Assembly (NCBI RefSeq): GCF_029227915.1
Contig: NC_079878.1
Span: 372,001-436,000, forward strand
Length of the DNA stretch: 64,000 nucleotides
Reading direction: 5' to 3'
DNA from: Hydractinia symbiolongicarpus
Lineage: Eukaryota > Cnidaria > Hydrozoa > Anthoathecata > Hydractiniidae
Position 1 is the stretch's first letter; every line of letters begins with the position of its first letter. Under the pieces are notes generated by a model, which did not search any database, was not told the DNA's origin, and saw only the letters and a program-made list of their open reading frames with translations. Made by a program: the position numbers and the translations under genes. Below are positions 15,101 to 24,100 of this stretch, piece by piece.

Positions 15101-18100
15101 GTAAAGTCAGCATTGCAAACACTGCCACGTTTTAATGGGAATAGAAAATTAGATACCTTCTTAACATATGTTGATTCTGTTGCATTTACTAACGCGGGAG
15201 GACATCGAGCGAATGCTGGAAAAGTGCTGGTTCTTTTTACAACTGGAAAACCATTTGGTAAAGTAAATGATATTGCTTCACTCGCCAACGCAATGCACAC
15301 TAAAGGTGTAAAGGTCATTGTTGTTGCGTTGAATCTTGCAGATACTGATAGAAAGACATTTGAATTGATAAGTGGAAATAGCAAGAACCTAGTACCGTTT
15401 GGTAAAACATCTGACCTTCCAAATACATTTGGTACTGTTGAAAAGGCAGTATCTGACGCAATAGGTTAGTTTCCACGTTTAACATTTAAATTTGCACTTT
15501 ATTTCCGTACCTTACAAACTAATCATTGGGTTCGAAGGAGTGCATTTATAGTGAAATATGTTTTAATAAATAACGTTTCCCTTGTGTTTTTTTAGCGCCA
15601 CCAGTTCTTCTTGATCTTGGTATCATTTTCTCCATGACTGGTTCCAACCCTGCAGAAATCTACAATGCAGAAAAACAATTCGTAATGAAGTTATTGAACA
15701 GTTTCACCATATCCCCTCAAAACACACTGCCTGGTATTATACAATACGGAAGAGTGTCCAAACTTCAATACAGAATTGGTGATCTTACAAGCTTGCAACA
15801 AACTAAATCCGCCATCGAAAACTTGAGTCTTGGAACTCCTGGAAACAACATGCTCATGGCATTAACTGAAGCCAGACGCGATCTGTTTAGTAAACAATAT
15901 GGTGCTAGGAATGGCGTTCCGAAGTCTTTGTTGATATTCAGTACTGAGAAAACTGATACACTCGCGGATGATTACAATAGGGAGCTGGACAGATTGAAAG
16001 AACAAGGAGTTAAAATCACGGTCATTGGAATTGGATCACTCGTTGATAAGAAAGAATTAAAAGGAATTAGTACTACTGATGATTCGTTTTTCTTTGTAGA
16101 CGATTTACCAGGAAAGGAAAAGCCGTTCTTTGACCTTGTAGCAAAAGAACTTCAACCAGGTTAGGGGACAATATATTGTTGTTTTTTTTTTCATTTATGA
16201 ATTGTGAATGTTTAAAAAAGCAAACTACAAACTTCTATTTCCCTGCAGGATACTTTAAAGAATATAAGATTTTCCCAAATGCCTTGAACTACCTACCTAC
16301 CTTAAATTTTGTAAGATGTGAAACCAGATAAACATATTTCGTTGAAAAGGAGCTGTAGTGAATTGTAAAACATATGGTTTGTTTTTAGATGCATGTGTTA
16401 AAACGAATTGCTTATTCCATTCGAAATGCTTTAACACTGGTGGAATGACAACGAAATGTGTATGTCCCTTATGTGCTGACGAAACAGCATATTCACCAAT
16501 ATGTGGAGATAATGGTAAAACATATGCGAATACGTGCTGGATGAATCGAGACTCCTGTTTGCAGCAAGGACATATAAAGATTGCTAAGCCTACTGCATGT
16601 GGAGTCGATGGGAGGGTCGATATCCTTTTTGCTATTGATGGATCAACCGGTGTTTCCGCAGATACATTCAACAAGTTGAAAGCATTCGCTGAAGCGTCTG
16701 GGCGAAGCTATACTTTAAGTGAAAGCAAAGCAAGAATTGGACTTATTGTTTTTAGCAATAACGTGAAGCGGTATCTAGAATTTCAAAATGGTATCAGTTA
16801 TGAGAATTTCCAAAATGCATTGCAAAACGCACAGCCGATTGGTGGCCCCCGAAATATCAATGCTGTATTGCAATACATAAATGCAAATATATTCACAACG
16901 ATACGTTCAACTATTTCTGGTCAACCGTTCCTTGTGTTGTTCACAACTGGTGACAATCAATCCAATGATGTAGATTCAAGATACCCTGCAGCGAAGGCTT
17001 TAAAAGCAAAACAAGTACAAATCATAACCGTTGTTATTGGCGAGGAGTCTTTCTTAGACGATGCAAAGAAAATCAGCTCCAGTGCTCAGGATGTTATCTT
17101 TGTGGATGATGGCATTACTATGGTACCAGGAGTATTAGGAGACCTCGAAAAACATATAGGAACCAGTCAAGGTAAAGAGAATGTAAAAGTATTTAGAGTA
17201 AATTGTTAGAGCTTATGATTATTTTGCACAGGAAAAGGGCATGTCCTAAGTGAGGTGTAATAATTTGTGTCTATTTCATTTTAATCATCCTTTAATATAT
17301 AATGTTTTTTAGCTACTCCCGAGAAACTCGATCTTGGTTTTATTATTGGTGCTTCTGGTCGAAAGGCAAGCACAAACTACATGCAGCAAATTGATTTCAT
17401 TACTGAAATGCTAAAATCATACACTATCTCAACAAAATCCACTTTAGTTGGAGCAATATTAAATGGAAATAACCCCAGCTTACCTATCAAATTTGGAGAC
17501 GCCGTAACATACAATTACTTCATTGGGCTGTTGAAAGGTCTGAACAATCCTGCTAATGGCAATAACCTAGACAGTTCTTTCCAAATTGCTAGAACATCAA
17601 TGTTTTCAGAAGACAACGGTGCAAGAAAGGACGTACCAAAAACTTTGCTTGTGTTTGTGGATAACAAAATTACTGGAGATGTTGTAGATTTGGGGCAGGA
17701 AGCTAGAGCTTTGCAAGAACAAGGAGTGAAAATAGTGTTGATTGGAACTGGTGAAGATGTTAATCCAACTGATTATGAAGATATTGTGGATGTTTATTTC
17801 TTCGCGGAAGATTTACCATCAATGAATCGAATCATATATCCAGTCATTCAGGCTGTCCTACCCGGTTAGTAAATAAGTTTGTTTGTGTTGCTTACGTTGC
17901 AATAAGATAAATTAAAAGTCACATAATTGTTAATAAAACTGATAAGGTGGTCCACTCAGTCATGTAAGTCAAGAATTGTCAAGGATTTTTAAAATATATC
18001 AGGAAACAGTCAGGAATATTAAGAATTTATTTACATGTCATGAAAATATCAGAAGTTTTATGTTTATATGGCCATGCAGAACTTTTTCAATTTTTACAAT

Positions 18101-21100
18101 AAGGTATTGAATTTCAAGGTAATCCAAGCATTATTGAGATGTTAATACCAACTATTTTTGATTCAAAAACTATGTTGTATTCTAACCTTTCATTGTTTTT
18201 TACAAACATAATATTTAGATGAATATGACTTCCCTTTTATCTTCAGATTTGTGCCTCACGACGCAATGTAAACCATACAGTATATGCATCAATTTGCCAG
18301 ACCGAAGAACAGAATGTATTTGCAAAACATGCGATAATAATTACGACCTGCTTTGTGCTGACGATTTGAAGACCTACCCGTCGAAGTGTCGATTGGAAAG
18401 TAACATCTGTTTGCATGGGACACCATCTAAGATTGTTGACAAAAAAGCTTGTGGTAAGTTTGAGTAAAAAAAAATTATGTTCTTGAATGGTGCAGGTGAG
18501 ATGATCTATGTCACAATGAGGTGATCTTGTTTTCTTTTGTCTTTTCTTTTGTTTTATTTATCTATATTTTGTTTTCCGATTCAGATGTTTCTGGTGCAAT
18601 GGACGTTGTCTTCTTATTCGATGGTTCCAGATCAGTTACCTCGAGAATGCTAGATCAAATGAAGCATTACGCTACAGCCGCTATAAAGGGATATAATCTT
18701 TCCCCTTCAACAACTCGAGTTGGTCTTGCAATATATGGAGGTGATTTTAAAATTGCGCAGTCACTGACACCGTATCAAAACAACCTACTTTCAGCAATGA
18801 ACAATGTTAACCCAGTTGGTGGTATACGACGGATGGGAATGGCATTAGATGCGGTACAAAAGCAAATGTTTGATTCCTCAAACAGCAGAGATGATAAGGC
18901 AGGAAAGGTGGTCGTTCTTTTTACCACTGGCCCCAATAATATAGCTGGCTCACAAATGCTCCAACAAGCTGCCGAATCAATGACATCAAATGGTGTTGAA
19001 ATTGCTGTTGTTGCTATTGGGAATGACGTTGATTTGCCACAACTGCAAAGTATTGTCACGCAACCGTCCAATTTATTCCATGCCATTTCTTGGTATTACC
19101 TACCCGATTTCATTCATAATATTTTAGTTCTTGCCGTATCTAAACAAGGTATGTTGCTGTTTTCTCATTCCCTTTGTTGATCTAAATTTGCTTAATACAT
19201 TAAATTTTTTAATATTTTGACATGTTTTTTTTTGCAGAACGTGCTGGTCTTTGCAATCCATCACTTTATTACAACTTTGCTAACGCGTCCAATGGCTTTG
19301 TACCGGATGAATCTGGTTCAGAGAATCATGGCAGTTTGCAAGATGCAGTACGAGTAATTGAGAATTTCCAATGTGGAAGAGGTGCTGAATTCACAAATGG
19401 ACATATAAAAATTGATGGAAAGAACTTTAAAGGTATGTCTCGCTTACCTAATACCATTTTTAAATTTTAATTCAACTGGTGCAATAGACATTAAGTTATT
19501 TGAATATACTAGTCGTTGCCCGTGTAAAAATCCACGGTTCGCCCGTCCTTTATATTTATCCGTCGCAACAAAGTGGATAAAAATATATCGTATTTGATAT
19601 TCGTGTTTCCGTAACATCATTTTCTAACTCAGCGGGGGGTCCGTGCAGAGACAAACAGACGACGACTATTATTATAGAGATGTTCCATCACCCGACTTTA
19701 TAGTTCTTTTGTCTTTTTTCATTGTCCTCAGTTAACGAGTAAAAAATTGTCAATATTGCTCATTTTTAAAGTTTTACCATATATTTTTGATACCATCATT
19801 TTTTAAAATGTTAAACCAAACAACTGTTATATGAATAAATGTGTCGTCATTTACAGGAAAGCCAACGCAGGGACTTACAATCGCAACTTGGGTGTGGTTA
19901 GAAGATATCAATGAGCCTACTCATCAACTATTTGTCACCATTGATCCAGGTTGGACAAATCCACGATACAAGTCTGTTTATGATTTCGCCATAGCTGACG
20001 GCGGCGCCATACAATTTTCGCATAGAAATGTATTCGGAAGACGAACAACCCCCGTCATTAAACCACAAGTTTGGACACACATTGCAGCGACGTACGACCT
20101 GCAAAGTGATGTAGTTCACTTGTATACAAATGGAAAAGAAGTGACGTCATTTACGCGCGTAGATAGAAGACGGTCTGAAATTTTAAGTCAAGACTGGAGT
20201 GAAGCTACCACTACTGGGAAATTTCTTTACACAACCAACCGTGTGCGGTATTTACGTGGTCGATTGGACGAGTACTATCTTTACCCTTGCGCGCTAGCTC
20301 CTCAGCAAGTGAACAGCCTGATGGATAAGACTTGTCAAGAAAGTAGGTCCAATTGTCAAAATTATTTTCTTTTAGTTTAAAGTCTTATTACGCCATCTAC
20401 AGATCTAGAGAGTTTGACCAAAGACGTTTGTAAACGTACTTGTTGATTTTTAATTTACGCCGGTGTAGCAAGGAAGAACAAGATACAACTTTTATTTTGA
20501 TTTAAACTTTTTGTAAATATTCTATTCTGTTTATCAATTAGAACCTACTGCTTGTGCTTCTGTCAAGTGCGAGTTTTATGCTGATTGTCAAGTAAAAGGT
20601 CGAGGTACTCCCAAGTGCGTGTGCCCATCAGCTTGCGAAAAAGTACCCAAGCAAAGTATTTGTGGAAACGATGGTCAAACGTACCGAAATGAATGTTTCA
20701 TGAGAAAAATATCGTGTGAAAATAAACGGTTAATTACCAAGTCGTACGACGGAGAATGCGGTAAGGTTTCCTGAGAAGTTATCCGTGGTTGTTTGTTTGT
20801 TTGTTTTTTTGTTTATTTGTTTGTTTGTTTGTTTGTTTGTTTGTTTGTTTGTTTGTTTGTTTGTTTGTTTGTTTGTGTATTCAGTGACACACCTGTTTAT
20901 ATGTTAACACAACTTTCTTTTTTCTACAGAATATAACTTATTCTTTGGTGGAAAATCCTATCAAGCCATCCAAAATCCCGATTTCCGGTTGCAAACGCGA
21001 TTAGAATTTACTATCCGTCCCGAGAATGACAACGGCATCCTGTTTTACAGTGCGGACAGATCACGTGCAAGCTCTTTTGATTTCCTCTCTGTATCACTAG

Positions 21101-24100
21101 CTGATGGATATGTCGACTTTAAGTACGTATATTTCTTAGATCTGTGATTTGAGTATTCTTTGATCTGTTCTGTGATTTGACTATTCGTTGATCTGATACG
21201 TGATTTGACGATTCTTGTATTGTTTGTCAACAGACGAAAGATTTGATTTGTGCATCCTCTTATTTTGTTATTTTTATCTTTTCAGATTCGACAATGGTAA
21301 AGGTCATGCGCATATTCGATCGAACGAAAGGCTATCTCGCAACCAATGGAATACAGTAATTGCATCACGAACTGGACAAAATGGAATGCTTATCGTCAAT
21401 GGTGGAGCGCCGAAAAGTAAAAGTTCACCAGGACCACTCACGCAATTAAACGTTGAAACGATTGGATACCTTGGAGGTCTGGGCCCCAATCCACGAGAAA
21501 GGTAAATAACAATACCACATTTTTTACATTTATTTTATTACTTTCAACAAGTTAAATTATTCCATTACTTTACTGACCCCCACAATAATTATTGCTTCTC
21601 CATGTAGCGACATCAAATACGCTGAATCATCAATGGGATATCAAGGCTGCATTAAAAAGCTTTCTGTCAACAACAACGAAGTAAATCTTCGCTTCCCTGG
21701 GCCGAGCGTAAAGGCACAAGTGAACGTGCTACCATCTTGCGGGACAAGTCCATGTGTAAAGAAACCATGTTTCAATGGTGCATCTTGTTTTGCTACTAGT
21801 GCAAAATCTTATCAATGTCGCTGTCCGGTTGGTTTCAGAGGCACCCATTGTGAAACAAGAGGTACATTAAAATATACGGTGTTATGTACTTTTTATTGTA
21901 ATGTTGTAGTAGTCAGGAGAAGGGGAAATGGGGAACGGTAAATTTTACTCTCTCGGTAACATGTGATATGCTCTGTCAATTTGCAAATTCCTGAAAGCTT
22001 TTTTGCATAGTTGATAAGTTGTTTTGATTTCTTTCAGAAGAGAAAATAAGATCATTTATATTTCTCTGCTGTCAAAATTTCTACTGTCAAAAAGATTTTT
22101 AATTACAACGGGGATAATAATTAACAAAATCAATCAAAGCAGTGAGAGTTTAAATGGTGCTCAGATTGAGAGTCGAAAATATACAATGGGAGGTCCTGGC
22201 ATGACCCAAAGCCCCTAAACCAAAACAGAATTTCTTATTTAAAATATTCGTCTTTTAAATACTATTATGTTCTTCCTGTTTTAGTTTACATCCTTCCACA
22301 AATTCCTGCTTACTTTAATGGCCAGTCATCATTCATCGGCTACCGGCAATTACTTGATACTAAACATAAACATGACATCATCATTCAGTTCAGAAGTGAA
22401 CAAGCTGACGGTTTACTTTTATACGCTCAAGGTCCGGCTGGTGTACGAGATTATTTTGCTGTGTCTTTACAAAATAGAAGAGTCGTTTGCAGGTTAGTGG
22501 ACGATTTGGTTTATATTTATTTTATTCTTTTGCCTCCTGATATCTCTCTGATACAAAAGAAAATGAGTGTTGAAAAAATTGCAACCGATTTAAGAATGGA
22601 TTGCGTTTGGTTTCTGCATTAGTTTTGACGTAAATATAAAATGGAATAAATATTCTCAGGAATTGTTGTACGTTTTTTGAGAAAATACGTCTCTGCTACT
22701 TAATCCTATACCTTACAAAAAAGTAATTCTAACAGCATTATCTTACAGCGGTTCAACAAGTTCTTACGCCATTAATTCCAGATTCTAACATTTTTCAACT
22801 TTTAAAGTGCCGCAATGTGTTTTAAAATATAAATAAACTAAACATATTATATTAATATTATTATTATTACTATTATTAACCCAGGATAGCCTTTTCAGTT
22901 TCTATAGGAACTGTTATCAACGAGAGTCCTACAAAGGGAGTCCTAATGCATTTAAAACTCCCGTTTGAGCCACGGAACACGTGCAAGCACAACAACCGCT
23001 CAACTAGACAACCGCCTAAGATATCCATCCTATTCTCATGCTGAACGTTAGGCAGAAGTGATCGATTCAAACTTTTATAGTCTCTGGCATGACTCCGCCG
23101 GGGTTTGAACCCAAGAGCTTAATATATAATTTCTTTTAGTTTTGACCTGGGAAGTGGAAACACGACTCTTACCAGTCAGAAACGATTCAAGTTAGACTCG
23201 TGGACGAATTTAAGAATCTCACGTCATGATAAACGCACTGAACTTTTCTTCAATCAAAGACGTGTTGCGTACGGAATTACCCCCGGTGATAGTCGAATCT
23301 CGAACCTTCACACCGTGATGTACATCGGGAAAGCAGATAAACTGATTACTGGAAAAAAGTAAGTTTTTTTATATATTTTGTGTTTTAAAACACGGTGCAT
23401 TGCAAGGTAGGCGTTAGATGTTTTCGTTCTTTAATATTGCCATATGTTTTACTTAAAATGTCGGGAAATGTTTACTCAATTTTTTAAAAATATTTTTACA
23501 TCCAAAAAAGTCGTGCGAGATATAGATTGCACTTAATTTTTTCGTAACGAATAGGTGTTTTCTTTACGATGTTAATATGATGGCTTCCACGAGCATTTCT
23601 TTGCAATTGTTTTGTGAAAACTTAGAGACGTTGACCAATTATTTCGTACTGGTTTTTAATTCAATTTTACATTTCTCTGTGAAAAAGCCGCGTCCTTATT
23701 TTTGTTACTTCAAAAATAAACGTAAAAATATTTTGTCCAACATTGACTGAAATGGCCTAACTATTGTTGCTTTTTTCCTAGACACCCTTCCTCTGTCTAC
23801 AAACCATTCAAAGGATGTATCAGGAAACTACAAGTTGATGATTTAGAGCTGAAATTTAGACAACCTGATAAATATCTTCTAAAAAGTGCTGACGTGTCTT
23901 CGTGTGCCGGTAAGAAAATTTACGTCATTAATCCGGCGTCATGAGAATTTGTCAAAAAATTGTCAGACATAAGACTTTTTAAAAAACAATTTAGTTATCT
24001 CAGTCACAAGAAATCCTAAAAAAAAATTTTTCTTTACAATTTTTTTATGTACCACTTGTTTTTCAGAGTGCTACCAAGACATTGCTATATCATTTGTCAT

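Noticed and set aside
18219-18246. Earlier acceptor for the Kazal exon at 18247
   Set aside because: Using the AG at 18217-18218 adds 28 bases and shifts the Kazal domain out of frame.
22024-22218. 64-codon plus-strand frame
   Set aside because: Lies between two phase-matched LamG exons and has no laminin or EGF similarity; it is intron.
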